Shown here: positions 8,604-17,198 of the stretch, in pieces
Numbering within the stretch: the stretch's first letter is position 1
Layout: each line of letters opens with the position of its first letter
DNA from: Chelativorans sp. Marseille-P2723
GTDB taxonomy: Bacteria > Pseudomonadota > Alphaproteobacteria > Rhizobiales > Rhizobiaceae
Direction: 5' to 3'
DNA: 64,000 nt
Assembly (NCBI RefSeq): GCF_902809845.1
Contig: NZ_CADDWI010000013.1
Span: forward strand, 1,086,114-1,150,113
Made by a program: the position numbers and the translations under genes
Notes under the pieces: model-generated
What the model saw: only the letters and a program-made list of their open reading frames with translations
Told to the model about the DNA's origin: nothing
The model's database searches: none

Positions 8604-9584
8604 TTATGGCGTCGCTATGCGGCGGGGCCTGTTGGCTGCAAACGCCTGGGCGAAGCTGATGAAGCGCCGAAGGCTGGGATTGTCGTTGGCAGGCGACCAC
8701 ACCGCACTGAATGGCACGACGTCGCCATCCGCGACCAGCGGCACCAGCGTCAGCCCAGGGATCGGCATCTCACGCCACGCTTCGGCAACGAGCGTGATCT
8801 CCCCGCCGAGCGCAACCATATGCATGAGCGTCTCCTGGCCAGCTTCGTAATAAGCGACCGCCGGATACCCGTTGCGACCTGCGCAACGCCGCACGACGTA
8901 ATCGTACACGTCGGGGCCCGACGCATGGCGTGAGATAATCACCACCTCATTGCGCAGGTCCGGCCAGTCCAGGGCATCTTCGCGTGCAAGTGCGTGCGTC
9001 GATGACATCGCCACATAAACCCGTTCACTCCAGAGTTCGGATACATCGCAACCAGCGGCGTCCTCGACGGCGGTAAGGAAGGCGAGATCGATTTGGCGCG
9101 AACGAATGGCGCGAAGATGATCCCGACGTGCGCCATCGTGGATCTCGATCGCTACGCCAGGGTGTTCGCGCCGGTAGCTATGCACCAGTTGGCGCATGAA
9201 GCCGCCGGCAAGAGTCGAGATGATTCCGATCCGCACCGTTCCGGTCTCGACCCGACCGGCTGCCGCCGCGAACCGGATAGCATAGTCGATCTGCGTGAGG
9301 GCAGGGACGATCTCATCCACAAGACGCGCGCCCGCATCCGTCAGCCGGACGCCATAGCTCCCCCGCTCGAAAAGCCCGACTCCAATCCGGTCCTCGAAAT
9401 CCCGAACCGCCTTGCTGACGGTGGTTCTATCCAGATCGAGCGCGTCGGCGGCCCCCTGAAGGCTCATATACTCTGCAGCCGCCATGACGTAGCGCAACGG
9501 TCTGAGGTCGAACGGCAGACCGCTCCAGACATCCGGCGTCGTGGTGCCGGGCTCCGGGCCGATATGCTCATCCTTAGCCGTCAT
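8604..9584 (-). CDS. LysR-family regulator linked to the trb segment
   Basis: 326 residues. A winged helix-turn-helix domain (about 28-87: LRYVMAAAEYMSLQGAADALDLDRTTVSKAVRDFEDRIGV) is followed by a LysR substrate-binding domain from about 115 (TVRIGIISTLAGGFMRQLV). The pattern trbI-DUF2274-convergent LysR recurs at the edge of Trb-type integrative elements, so this is probably an element-encoded regulator. It converges with the DUF2274 gene with a 6-bp gap. All segments expected of the family are present. Confidence 0.9.
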   Translation of the reverse strand: MTAKDEHIGPEPGTTTPDVWSGLPFDLRPLRYVMAAAEYMSLQGAADALDLDRTTVSKAVRDFEDRIGVGLFERGSYGVRLTDAGARLVDEIVPALTQIDYAIRFAAAAGRVETGTVRIGIISTLAGGFMRQLVHSYRREHPGVAIEIHDGARRDHLRAIRSRQIDLAFLTAVEDAAGCDVSELWSERVYVAMSSTHALAREDALDWPDLRNEVVIISRHASGPDVYDYVVRRCAGRNGYPAVAYYEAGQETLMHMVALGGEITLVAEAWREMPIPGLTLVPLVADGDVVPFSAVWSPANDNPSLRRFISFAQAFAANRPRRIATP

Positions 9585-9596
9585 GCAGCCGCCATG

Positions 9597-10136
9597 TCAG
9601 ATCGCGCCGAGTTGCGCGATCCTGTTCAATGCCGTGGTGAACCCCGTCAGCGATATCGAGAAGCTGACCTCCTGGCCAGTGTCGTTCGCTGCTGCCGTGA
9701 GCGCGAGCGCGCTTCCGGCTCTGAGCGCCGAGACTGTGCCGGCATCGAAGGCCAGCGGCACCAGGCATCCGGCGGGAAGACAGGTTGAGAAACGCTGCGT
9801 GGGGAGGGCAGCACTCTCATCGATCGCGAGTGTCACCCCGTCATCGAGCCGCAGCCCAAAGGGGAGGATCAGAACGCCGTTGATCGCTTCCCAGCCCTCC
9901 GCTGCACGTAACTCGATGGTCAGCACGCGTTGACCGTTCTGCCCACTCACCTGCGACTGCGAGATCGCGCATTGCACCGATCCTCCCCGTGCCGCACAGG
10001 CGACCGACCAATCGCCATGTGCCTCGTTGAGCGACGATGCACCACCCGGCAGGCCCTGGGCGGCGGCTGCGATGGTTCCGCCCCCCAGGAGGGCTAAGCA
10101 GGAGATCATCGCGAAAACGATATGAACATGCTGCAC
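9597..10136 (-). CDS. invasion-associated locus B (IalB)-family secreted protein
   Basis: About 179 residues from a GTG one base after the autotransporter stop; an ATG at 10109 also gives a signal peptide (MISCLALLGGGTIAAAAQG). The mature part has the IalB layout: HGDWSVACA near the start, a CAISQSQ segment, a central INGVLILPFGLRLDDGV strand and a CLPAGCLVPL disulfide-like motif. IalB-family proteins are periplasmic or outer-membrane associated; a Bartonella member is linked to erythrocyte invasion, but most are of unknown function. Immediate adjacency to the autotransporter suggests co-transcription and perhaps a chaperone or surface partnership. Confidence 0.85.
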   Translation of the reverse strand: MQHVHIVFAMISCLALLGGGTIAAAAQGLPGGASSLNEAHGDWSVACAARGGSVQCAISQSQVSGQNGQRVLTIELRAAEGWEAINGVLILPFGLRLDDGVTLAIDESAALPTQRFSTCLPAGCLVPLAFDAGTVSALRAGSALALTAAANDTGQEVSFSISLTGFTTALNRIAQLGAI

Positions 10137-10137
10137 G

Positions 10138-13100
10138 TCAGAACCTGATGTTGAGACCCAGGGATGCCGTATGGCTGTCATAACTGCCCGCGAAGACACC
10201 TTCGTAGTTGGCGCGCAAGGTCATGTCGGGTGCGATGTCCCAGCCGAGGCCGGCGCCCAGGCGCAGGCGGTCACGGTTGGCCGCAGCACCGTTGACGGTG
10301 AAGCTGGTCGGGCTGCCCGCAAAGGAGAGCGACTGACTGGGCAGCACATCGGCAAAGGCGTGTTCCCATACCGCCCGGCCTTCCAGTATCAGACGTCCGG
10401 TCTCGGTCATCACGACATGACTGACGCCAAGACCGATGCCGGTGTCGAGGCGGGTCCAGTTTTCCGGCGCGCCCGTCAGGTTGAGCGCGTCGGCTCCCGT
10501 CTCGGTGAACCCTCCATGGCCCGACCACCCGGCATCAAGGGTAAAGAGCGGCAGAAGCATTGTGCCGCCGCCCATGTCGATACCGTAGGCCGCTTCACCG
10601 GAGAAGCCGATGGTGTGGTTCCAGTAGTCGGCCTCGGCCGTGCGGTGGAGCCCTCCAAAGACAATGCGGCGCCCCGTCGAGATGCGGTTGGCCGCATAGG
10701 CGAGCGAACCGGCGAGTTTCCACGGCCCATCTTCCCATGCACCATAGGTACCGATATGGAAGCCATCGGCATCGAAGCTGGAGAGCCGCGCATCGATCGA
10801 GCCGTGGCTGCGGATATAGCCCAGTCCGAAGCCGGCGAAGGCATTGCCCGTGCCCATATCGATCTGGCCTTCATAGCCACCGGCGATACCGGCGCTCCAC
10901 CAATCGAGCGTGGCGGCATTGCCGTCACCGGCGATACTGCCGCGTCCGCCGAGCGGCGCGAGCCAGGCATTGGCCACTCGGCTATCGGGATAGCTGGCGG
11001 TTGCATCGTCGATGGCGCCGACGCCGGCGGGCCGCGATACCGTGCCATAGGCCAGTGGTGCGGTCATCACGCTGGTGCTGCCGAGCGCGCCGACCCCGGC
11101 CGAACCTTGCTGTCGCAGCGTGCGGGTGAACAACCCGAAGGTCTGGTCGATCACGTGCTGGCCGGAGGCGTGGATCTCGCCGGAGGTGAGATCGAAGGCC
11201 TGGCGGGCTTCTTCCTCGGAAAGCATCAGTATCTGGTTGTACACCGCCAGCGCGTCCGAGCCAGAGGTCTGGTCGAGCCCATCAAGTCCCGTCGCCGCCT
11301 GAAACTGGTTGTGGGTTTGCGCCACGGTAGTGAACAATCCGGTAGTCGGATCACCGGGGTCGCCTGGGTCACTCGGACCACCTGGGTCGCCGGGATCGCC
11401 CGGATCGCCCGGATCACCCGGATCGCCTGGATCACCCGGATCACCTAACACAATGGTCAACACCACGTTGTCGGCATTGTGAGCAAGAGTTGGTGTAATA
11501 AACGCCGACGTGGTGACCACATCATCGAACTCGCCTGAAACGCTTCCGGCAGTCAGGATCGTATAGTCCTGCCCGTCCTGGTAGCTCGTTTCGGCGTCGA
11601 GCGCGATGACATTGACCGTACCGCCATCAAGTGTTGCGGTCCCCGTGACAGCGATCAGGTCATTATGGATGCCAGCCGTATTACCGCCGCCGATTATTTC
11701 TACATCGTAGATCGAACCAGGATGAAAGAGGATACTGCCGACATGCAGTGTGCCGATCGAATTACCGGGTGCGATAGTGCCGCCAGAGTTGATCGTCACA
11801 TCGCCTAATGTGCCGATGCCGCCGAGAACGCCGCCGTTGACATCGACGAGGCCGCCCAGAGCATTGTTCACGTAAAGCGTGCCGGCGGAAAGCGTGGTCG
11901 TGCCGGTGAAATCCGAGCCGTCTCCCGTGTAGTTCGTGATGCCTGCCAGATGCTCGATGGCATGGTTGCCCGATGCGGTGGACTCCAGAGTCGTATCGAA
12001 AGTGTAGCCATCCGCTTCCGTGCCGGTGTGATTGAAAACGAGCGTGCCGTCTCCATCGACGAAGATGATGCTATCGGCAGTGAGGAACCCTGCAACTTGC
12101 TCAACCTCGCCTGCCGCCGCGCCGATATTGAGCATGCCTTCGCTGCCATTGTCATGGGCAAGGTGTATGACGTTACCACCTGCTAGAACCTCTGCTCCGT
12201 TGGAGATCGTCAGCGTTCCTTCGCCCTGGTTGCCGACAACGACATCCCCATTGGCCGTCCAGGTGGAATCTGGCCCAGTAATCGTCAGTCGTCCTTGGAC
12301 ACCGAAATCGCCGAGAACCGTCTCTCCGGTTTCGAGCGTGCCACCATCGACAACCGAAACATCTGCCGAACTTTGCCAACCGACTTCGAACCTTCCCGCG
12401 GTCGTCCATTCACTGCTGGAGATTGTGAGTTCGGTATGCCGTCCCCCACCATTGCCGAGCCTCGCGAATCCGTCATTGGTCACGATGGCACCGTTGCGCA
12501 CCTCGATCGTGGCGAGGCCGGCGTAGAGACTGCTCATGTCCCAGGTTGCGCCATTAACGGTTACTTGGCTCCTGTCCGGCGCAGGTAGGCCGCCAACCAC
12601 GGCATCGCCGCTCTCGACGCGCCCGCCATCCTCGATGGCCAAGCTGCCCGTTCCCTCGCGGCCGATCCACACGACACCGTCATTCGTCCATGACGAGCCG
12701 TTACCCGAAACAAGGACCGTGCCGGATGATCCGTCGAGATTTCCGATGCTGGATTCACCAACGCTCGTTACGGTACCCCCGTTTAGGACCTCGAGCCTGC
12801 CTTGCGCGGCGTGCCCGACCGCCAGCCAAGAGGTGTTCTCCCATTCGCCCCCATCGACAATAACAAGGCCGGATGACGCTGAGCCGACAAAGCCGATACG
12901 TGCATTAGTATTTTTTACATAGCCGTCTTCTTCGATACGGAGTTCACCTTGGCCAAATCCGCCGACCACGATGCCTGACGTAAGCTCTATCGTGCCGTTC
13001 TGAACCTGGGCTAGGCTTTCGCTGTTGCTCCCATTGCCGATATTGATGCTATCGGCATGGACGGCACCGCCCCCAGTGATGATGAGAGTGCCATTACCTT

Positions 13101-13536
13101 GTGGCCCTAGCATGATGTCAGCACCAACGACGAGTTCGGCATCGTCAGCGACGGCCACAGCGCCAGACGAATTGAGGGCAGAACCGAGCAGCAACCGTTC
13201 TGCTATTTCGAGCTTTCCTCCATCTAGGAGGCCAATATAGCCTGCGTTATTGTTACCAACCGTCAGGGTGTCCGCTTCTCCGACTTCGCCATTTATCACG
13301 GTAACGAAAAGCCCAACCGGTACTGGAGCATCGATGATGACCTCATCGGCATCCGTCGGCACGCTACCGCTGCTCCAGTTGCCACTCTCAGTCCAGCGAC
13401 CGTCAACGTCGCCCTCCCACTCGACCTGGCCGAGAGCGGGCGAACCCATCAGAAATAGGGCTGTACTCGCAAGCAGAGCGTGGCGCAGTCCAAGGCGCTT
13501 GGTATTCTGCTGGCATGATTTTTCGTTCTTGCCCAT
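10138..13536 (-). CDS. autotransporter (type V secretion) with PEP/T5SS-type passenger repeats
   Basis: About 1132 residues from ATG 13536; the frame stays open upstream, but this start gives a proper signal peptide (RLGLRHALLASTALFLMGSPALGQ). The passenger is a beta-helix built of repeats of the kind LTISNGAEV, GTLTISNGG and GQGELRIEEDG, with W(T)NDG/STWTANGD turns, then an autotransporter-associated strand (GGVLGGIGTLGDVTINSGGTIAPGNS). A Gly-Asp-Pro hinge follows, then a C-terminal 12-strand barrel of about 290 residues ending in NIRF. Such proteins display the passenger on the cell surface; the ligand is unknown. The barrel and passenger are uninterrupted. The gene has copy E1 of the shared 30-bp element 60 nt upstream and is followed by ialB. 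Confidence 0.93.
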   Translation of the reverse strand: MGKNEKSCQQNTKRLGLRHALLASTALFLMGSPALGQVEWEGDVDGRWTESGNWSSGSVPTDADEVIIDAPVPVGLFVTVINGEVGEADTLTVGNNNAGYIGLLDGGKLEIAERLLLGSALNSSGAVAVADDAELVVGADIMLGPQGNGTLIITGGGAVHADSINIGNGSNSESLAQVQNGTIELTSGIVVGGFGQGELRIEEDGYVKNTNARIGFVGSASSGLVIVDGGEWENTSWLAVGHAAQGRLEVLNGGTVTSVGESSIGNLDGSSGTVLVSGNGSSWTNDGVVWIGREGTGSLAIEDGGRVESGDAVVGGLPAPDRSQVTVNGATWDMSSLYAGLATIEVRNGAIVTNDGFARLGNGGGRHTELTISSSEWTTAGRFEVGWQSSADVSVVDGGTLETGETVLGDFGVQGRLTITGPDSTWTANGDVVVGNQGEGTLTISNGAEVLAGGNVIHLAHDNGSEGMLNIGAAAGEVEQVAGFLTADSIIFVDGDGTLVFNHTGTEADGYTFDTTLESTASGNHAIEHLAGITNYTGDGSDFTGTTTLSAGTLYVNNALGGLVDVNGGVLGGIGTLGDVTINSGGTIAPGNSIGTLHVGSILFHPGSIYDVEIIGGGNTAGIHNDLIAVTGTATLDGGTVNVIALDAETSYQDGQDYTILTAGSVSGEFDDVVTTSAFITPTLAHNADNVVLTIVLGDPGDPGDPGDPGDPGDPGDPGGPSDPGDPGDPTTGLFTTVAQTHNQFQAATGLDGLDQTSGSDALAVYNQILMLSEEEARQAFDLTSGEIHASGQHVIDQTFGLFTRTLRQQGSAGVGALGSTSVMTAPLAYGTVSRPAGVGAIDDATASYPDSRVANAWLAPLGGRGSIAGDGNAATLDWWSAGIAGGYEGQIDMGTGNAFAGFGLGYIRSHGSIDARLSSFDADGFHIGTYGAWEDGPWKLAGSLAYAANRISTGRRIVFGGLHRTAEADYWNHTIGFSGEAAYGIDMGGGTMLLPLFTLDAGWSGHGGFTETGADALNLTGAPENWTRLDTGIGLGVSHVVMTETGRLILEGRAVWEHAFADVLPSQSLSFAGSPTSFTVNGAAANRDRLRLGAGLGWDIAPDMTLRANYEGVFAGSYDSHTASLGLNIRF
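11347..11445 (-). repeat. 9-bp tandem repeats encoding 11 Gly-Asp-Pro-type triplets
   Basis: Ninety-nine bases encode seven GDP, then GGP, SDP and two GDP triplets, joining the autotransporter passenger to its barrel. The 9-bp units differ only at third positions, typical of slippage-prone length variation. Confidence 0.93.
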
Positions 13537-13596
13537 ACGATTCCCCAAAACGGTTTGATCCAGTTGATGAACTGGTAGGCCGCCCTTGCCGGGGAA

Positions 13597-13626
13597 GTCG
13601 TGGGGAATCCGGTTGGGGAAAGAGCC
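13597..13626 (-). promoter_or_regulatory. shared upstream element, copy E1 (autotransporter operon)
   Basis: A 30-bp block that on the plus strand reads TCGTGGGG-N5-GGTTGGGG-N4-AGCC. It ends 60 nt before the autotransporter ATG. Three other copies with identical spacing and orientation lie upstream of other minus-strand operons in this region. Function unknown; a binding site for a local regulator is the simplest reading. Confidence 0.7.
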
Positions 13627-13674
13627 GGATGGCGCCTTCAAGGTCAACGATGGGATAATTTCATCCACCAGCCT

Positions 13675-14079
13675 TCAGAACATATCGAGAAGTTCCTTCA
13701 GATGCACATTGCGCTCCTTGGTCAAGGCGACACGGCAGCCATTCTCGATCAGCGGCTGCGCGCTGCCCCCTTCCATCACGGAACCGCGAAACGCACATTC
13801 CGCATCCCGAAAGGAAACCCACGCACGCTGTGACTGGCGCAGCCGGATTTCAAATCCGACCTCGGCGTCGTCTGCCCGGTCCCAATGCCTCACCTTGCCG
13901 AGAAGCGCGCCATAAAGCGCGTTCAATTGGTCATCGGCAACGCTCAGATCCCTGTTGATGCAGGCCAGCATCGTTGCCGTGTCCGTGGCCTCCTCACAAG
14001 CATCGGAAGCGTAGGACGGCGTTGCGTGAGCCAGGGCTGTTACAGCAAATATGAATATCCACCTCATTGGGATGCTCAC
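13675..14079 (-). CDS. LprI-like (DUF1311) secreted protein
   Basis: 134 residues with a signal peptide (MRWIFIFAVTALAHATPSYAS) and a mature domain of the LprI/DUF1311 type. Four cysteines are visible, with conserved CEEATDTATMLACINRDLSVADDQLNALY and a C-terminal CRVALTKERNVHLKEL. LprI of Mycobacterium inhibits lysozyme; most relatives are uncharacterised periplasmic proteins. It is the last gene of a probable four-gene operon (TMEM43, LRR, membrane protein, this), 31 nt behind the membrane-protein gene. GTG start assumed; an ATG 12 nt downstream is equally possible. Confidence 0.8.
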   Translation of the reverse strand: MSIPMRWIFIFAVTALAHATPSYASDACEEATDTATMLACINRDLSVADDQLNALYGALLGKVRHWDRADDAEVGFEIRLRQSQRAWVSFRDAECAFRGSVMEGGSAQPLIENGCRVALTKERNVHLKELLDMF

Positions 14080-14110
14080 GATTCTCTGAGACAGGGGCGA
14101 GAAGACATGG

Positions 14111-14668
14111 CTAATGTTGCCTCCAGCCTGCCCAGCCCAGTGTCACGTCCGGTCCGTGATAGGCGACGACCGACGCAAGTAAGACAATGACGCTCATGCC
14201 GAGCCATGTTGCACCGGGTCGCATGGCCGTGAACAGCGTCGTGTCTCCTCCGCCTCTCCCCTCGCCAGTCTTGCGCCGGAACAGGTTGGGGAAGGCCGTC
14301 AGAACATCACTCACCAAGCGTCGGCCGCCGCAGATGAACAGGACGAGAAACACAATGAAGCCAGAAAAGCTGAGGACATAAGGGATGCGCCTGTGCTCGG
14401 GCAACGAAGGCAGGATGGGCAGAATTTCCTCGAACACCATGGAAAAGGCGACGGCGAAGAAAAGTAGCGCAAGCCCTGCCCACATCATCACCTTTTCCTT
14501 CGGGCTTCGTGCAATGCCGAACATCAGCACGACAATACTGCTCAGCCCGGCCATGACTGCAATTGCGTTGAAGGCGTCCCAGTGCGGCGTATATAGAAAG
14601 CGTTCGGCAAGATCGCGCATGCCATGCCCGTTCGTCGGAGCGGACACCGGCAAGGAGAGGCACGACAT
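14111..14668 (-). CDS. four-helix inner-membrane protein of unknown function
   Basis: 185 residues with four hydrophobic segments (about 35-53, 62-82, 95-113 and 153-170). Between the third and fourth lies a basic, glycine-rich cytosolic loop (FRRKTGEGRGGGD). No known domain recognised. Start ATG 14668 has a GGAGG-type site; an internal ATG at 14620 (MRDLAERFLYTPHWDAF) is an alternative. The gene sits 27 nt after the LRR-protein gene and 31 nt before the LprI-like gene, so it is probably co-expressed with these envelope proteins. Confidence 0.75.
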   Translation of the reverse strand: MSCLSLPVSAPTNGHGMRDLAERFLYTPHWDAFNAIAVMAGLSSIVVLMFGIARSPKEKVMMWAGLALLFFAVAFSMVFEEILPILPSLPEHRRIPYVLSFSGFIVFLVLFICGGRRLVSDVLTAFPNLFRRKTGEGRGGGDTTLFTAMRPGATWLGMSVIVLLASVVAYHGPDVTLGWAGWRQH

Positions 14669-14695
14669 TGCCCCTCCGGCCGGCGCCAGGTTAGG

Positions 14696-15823
14696 TTAGT
14701 TGCGAATTTGCAATCTGTCGTTGCGACCCTCGATAGCCATCGCGGCCTCGATCCCGGCCTCGGTTATCTGGCTGTCACGCGCGTTGATATTGCGCAGCGT
14801 TGGAATCGCGGCCAGCACCAGCAGGCCGGCATCAGAAATGCTGGTCTTGTTGAGGAAGACCGCTTCGAGGGGCAGATCCACCAGCACTTCGAGTCCCGCG
14901 TCGGTGACGCCGGTATCGGAGAGCCACAAAGTGCGTAGCGTTGCGTGACCTGCAAGGGCCGCAAGGCCGGCATCGGAAATATCGTTCTCATCCAAATAAA
15001 GCACGTCCAGATTGGGTAGGCTGGCGAGATCGGGCATTGCCGCATCCGTTACGTTCGTGCTCCAGATGAACAACCGCTTCAGCGACGGAATACCGGACAG
15101 GGTCGCAACGCTGTCATCGTTGATCCCTGTTCGGCGCGCCGAAATCTCTTCGAGATTGGAAAGGCCCGTCAGGTGCGTGAAGCCGCTGCCGGTCACGGCG
15201 GTATTCGACAAGGCCAGTGTCTTGAGCGTTGCGATGGTGCCCAGCGGCTCGAAGGCGGCATCAGTTATCCCGGTTTGAATGAGGCTGAGTTGCTCCAGTG
15301 CGGGGTGTCCCGCCACGACGGCAATGCCATCATCGGTTATCGCTGTACTATCGAGCGTGAGCGATCTGAGGGTTTCGTGAGTCGCGATATCTACAAGGGC
15401 GTCGTCGCCTATGTTTCTGTTGAGCGCGAGGTCGAGCCGTCGTAGCCCTTCAATACCAGATAGAGCGGCAATATGGGCCTCGGTCAAATTGGCGTTGCGA
15501 AAATTCAGGCTCCAGAGGTTCTCGATTTCCGCCAACACCTCAAACCCTTCCGGCGTAAGCGCATTGCTGCTGGAGATTTCCAGGTGCCCGAGACGGGGCA
15601 TCCTCGTCAAATGCCGCAGGTCATCATCGGTGAAATCCTCCAGGGCCTCTCGCGGTATTCGCAATGACTGTATCTGCGCGAGCGCCTCCGCATCGAACGG
15701 TGCGTTGCGGAACTCCATCCCGAGTTCGTTCAGCCTCGCAATGGCTTCCTCATCGGTCTGGGCGAACACCGGCGCGGCAAATGACAGAGCGAATAGTCCC
15801 GCGGCAAGGATGAGCTTTTTCAT
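14696..15823 (-). CDS. exported leucine-rich-repeat protein
   Basis: 375 residues. A clear Sec signal peptide (MKKLILAAGLFALSFAAPVFAQ) is followed by a short helical cap and about ten leucine-rich repeats of 22-24 residues (pattern LxxLxLxxTxITDxGLxxLA). Examples are LRSLTLDSTAITDDGI, LKTLALSNTAVTGSGF and LRTLWLSDTGVTDAGL. The repeats run almost to the C-terminus; no enzyme domain or anchor is seen, so it is probably a periplasmic or secreted binding protein. Repeats of this 'TxITDxGL' kind are common in planctomycetes and unusual in rhizobia, which hints at horizontal origin. It starts 21 nt behind the TMEM43-like gene. Confidence 0.88.
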   Translation of the reverse strand: MKKLILAAGLFALSFAAPVFAQTDEEAIARLNELGMEFRNAPFDAEALAQIQSLRIPREALEDFTDDDLRHLTRMPRLGHLEISSSNALTPEGFEVLAEIENLWSLNFRNANLTEAHIAALSGIEGLRRLDLALNRNIGDDALVDIATHETLRSLTLDSTAITDDGIAVVAGHPALEQLSLIQTGITDAAFEPLGTIATLKTLALSNTAVTGSGFTHLTGLSNLEEISARRTGINDDSVATLSGIPSLKRLFIWSTNVTDAAMPDLASLPNLDVLYLDENDISDAGLAALAGHATLRTLWLSDTGVTDAGLEVLVDLPLEAVFLNKTSISDAGLLVLAAIPTLRNINARDSQITEAGIEAAMAIEGRNDRLQIRN

Positions 15824-15844
15824 AATAGGTTTCCTCCTGTCTCG

Positions 15845-17023
15845 TTACGTCGCCGCCGCGTCCTCGACGGGCGACTGCTTCATGCGCCTGGCCAGCATCC
15901 TGATGGCCACGATCAATGCGGCCCCGGTGGCGAAAATCAGCACGGCGGTCAACGGCCGGTAGAACAGCCAGGCCGAACCGATGGTCAGCGTGCCGAGCGC
16001 AATGCCCGCGACGGCGGCGACCAGCCCGGTGCCCATGCCAACGATGCTGCCCAGAAAGGGAATGACGCTCGCTACGACCGAGATCGGCCCCAGCATCAGG
16101 GAGAATCCGGCAATGAGGAGAACAATGCCACCGGCGCGCAAAACCCAGGTGAGGACGCTGTTGCTGCTGGCGGCCGAATCGAACATCTCCTGTGCGGAGC
16201 GGTTACCTGCCTCCACGATCAACAAGGAATCCCCGGCCTGTGTGCCATAGGCTGCCAATCCATCACCCCGCTGCTGCCCGATGACACTGATCGTGCCGAG
16301 CGGGACGAGTTCATAGCGGATGCGATAATCCCCGACCTGCGGCCGGATGGGATTTGGGCCCAAATAGATCGCACCATCGACCACGCGGACATCACTGTCG
16401 TCACCCAACGCATCGCGCAGTGTCTCGATTTGCTCGGCGGCGATCGGGAAGGGCTGGGCACCGCCAACCCGATCAAGGACGGTGCGGCCAAGCGAAAAAG
16501 CGCCGAGTTCAGCGCTATCCAGGCTGAAGCTCCTGCGCTCATAGATCATTGCAGGATTCGTCCGATGTTCCGCCGCGTCCTCGAACCGAGACGAGTCGTG
16601 GTGGCGGTCGGACCAGTCCAGCCCGTAGCTATAGGTGGTCACGCGCGTTTCGCTTCCACCAAGATTCTGCTGGGTCTCGGTCTTTGACGTTTCAATCCAT
16701 TGGAACATCTCCACGGACCGCACCAGCCTTACGCCCTCGACGGTCACTCCGAACTGGTCATCCGATACCGGCTGATCGGCGGTGATCGGACCCGTCACAT
16801 GAATGAGTTGACCTTCATAGGCCGGATCGAGGGCGTCAGGCGCCAGGGATACGACGAGACCCGCGCCCTCGTCGAGCGAACGCTGCGTTTGTACCGCGCG
16901 GCCCTCGTTCCAGAACAAGCCGATCGTTATCCCTATGACTAGGACGATGCCGACGCCTATTCCAGCGATCGAGCTTTTCAGCCGGTCGAACCACGAGACT
17001 GTCGTTGTTTTTTGCGTTGCCAT
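15845..17023 (-). CDS. TMEM43-family membrane protein
   Basis: 392 residues from ATG 17023, which follows a GGGGAGAG ribosome site (the frame is open further upstream but without a good start). It has one N-terminal transmembrane segment (GIGVGIVLVIGITIGLFW, ending WNEGRAVQT) and a long extracytoplasmic domain. At the end are three or four closely spaced membrane helices (from about residue 282). WNEGRAV plus the C-terminal helix block is the TMEM43/LUMA pattern; the family is known from animals and scattered bacteria, with no settled bacterial function. It is the first gene of the operon with the LRR, membrane and LprI-like proteins, and carries element E2 74 nt upstream. Confidence 0.85.
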   Translation of the reverse strand: MATQKTTTVSWFDRLKSSIAGIGVGIVLVIGITIGLFWNEGRAVQTQRSLDEGAGLVVSLAPDALDPAYEGQLIHVTGPITADQPVSDDQFGVTVEGVRLVRSVEMFQWIETSKTETQQNLGGSETRVTTYSYGLDWSDRHHDSSRFEDAAEHRTNPAMIYERRSFSLDSAELGAFSLGRTVLDRVGGAQPFPIAAEQIETLRDALGDDSDVRVVDGAIYLGPNPIRPQVGDYRIRYELVPLGTISVIGQQRGDGLAAYGTQAGDSLLIVEAGNRSAQEMFDSAASSNSVLTWVLRAGGIVLLIAGFSLMLGPISVVASVIPFLGSIVGMGTGLVAAVAGIALGTLTIGSAWLFYRPLTAVLIFATGAALIVAIRMLARRMKQSPVEDAAAT

Positions 17024-17097
17024 GATCTCTCCCCGCAAAAGCAGCAAAGGCTTTGTGGCTATGATGCGGTAACAGGCTAACGCCACCTTGACGGGCG

Positions 17098-17127
17098 GTC
17101 GTGGGGGAGGCGGTTGGGGAATAAGCC
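17098..17127 (-). promoter_or_regulatory. shared upstream element, copy E2 (TMEM43-LRR operon)
   Basis: Same 30-bp layout as E1: GTCGTGGGG, five bases, GGTTGGGG, then AGCC. It lies 74 nt before the TMEM43-like start codon. Confidence 0.7.
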
Positions 17128-17198
17128 GAAAGAGGAAAAGTGCCGCTCGGCGCGGCACCCTCAGTTCGATGTGATACGGCTGTGCGGGCCGAGCGCCG

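Noticed and set aside
11347..11445. Possible CRISPR-like repeat array
   Set aside because: The repeats are contiguous 9-bp units without spacers and encode a protein hinge.
10171..11448. Long plus-strand open frame (about 425 codons) opposite the autotransporter barrel
   Set aside because: It mirrors the codon pattern of the minus-strand gene, has no recognisable domain, and its end is the antisense of the Gly-Asp-Pro repeats.
14281..14300. Fifth full copy of the shared element (GGTTGGGGAA)
   Set aside because: Lies inside a coding region, encodes FPNLF, and lacks the other conserved half.
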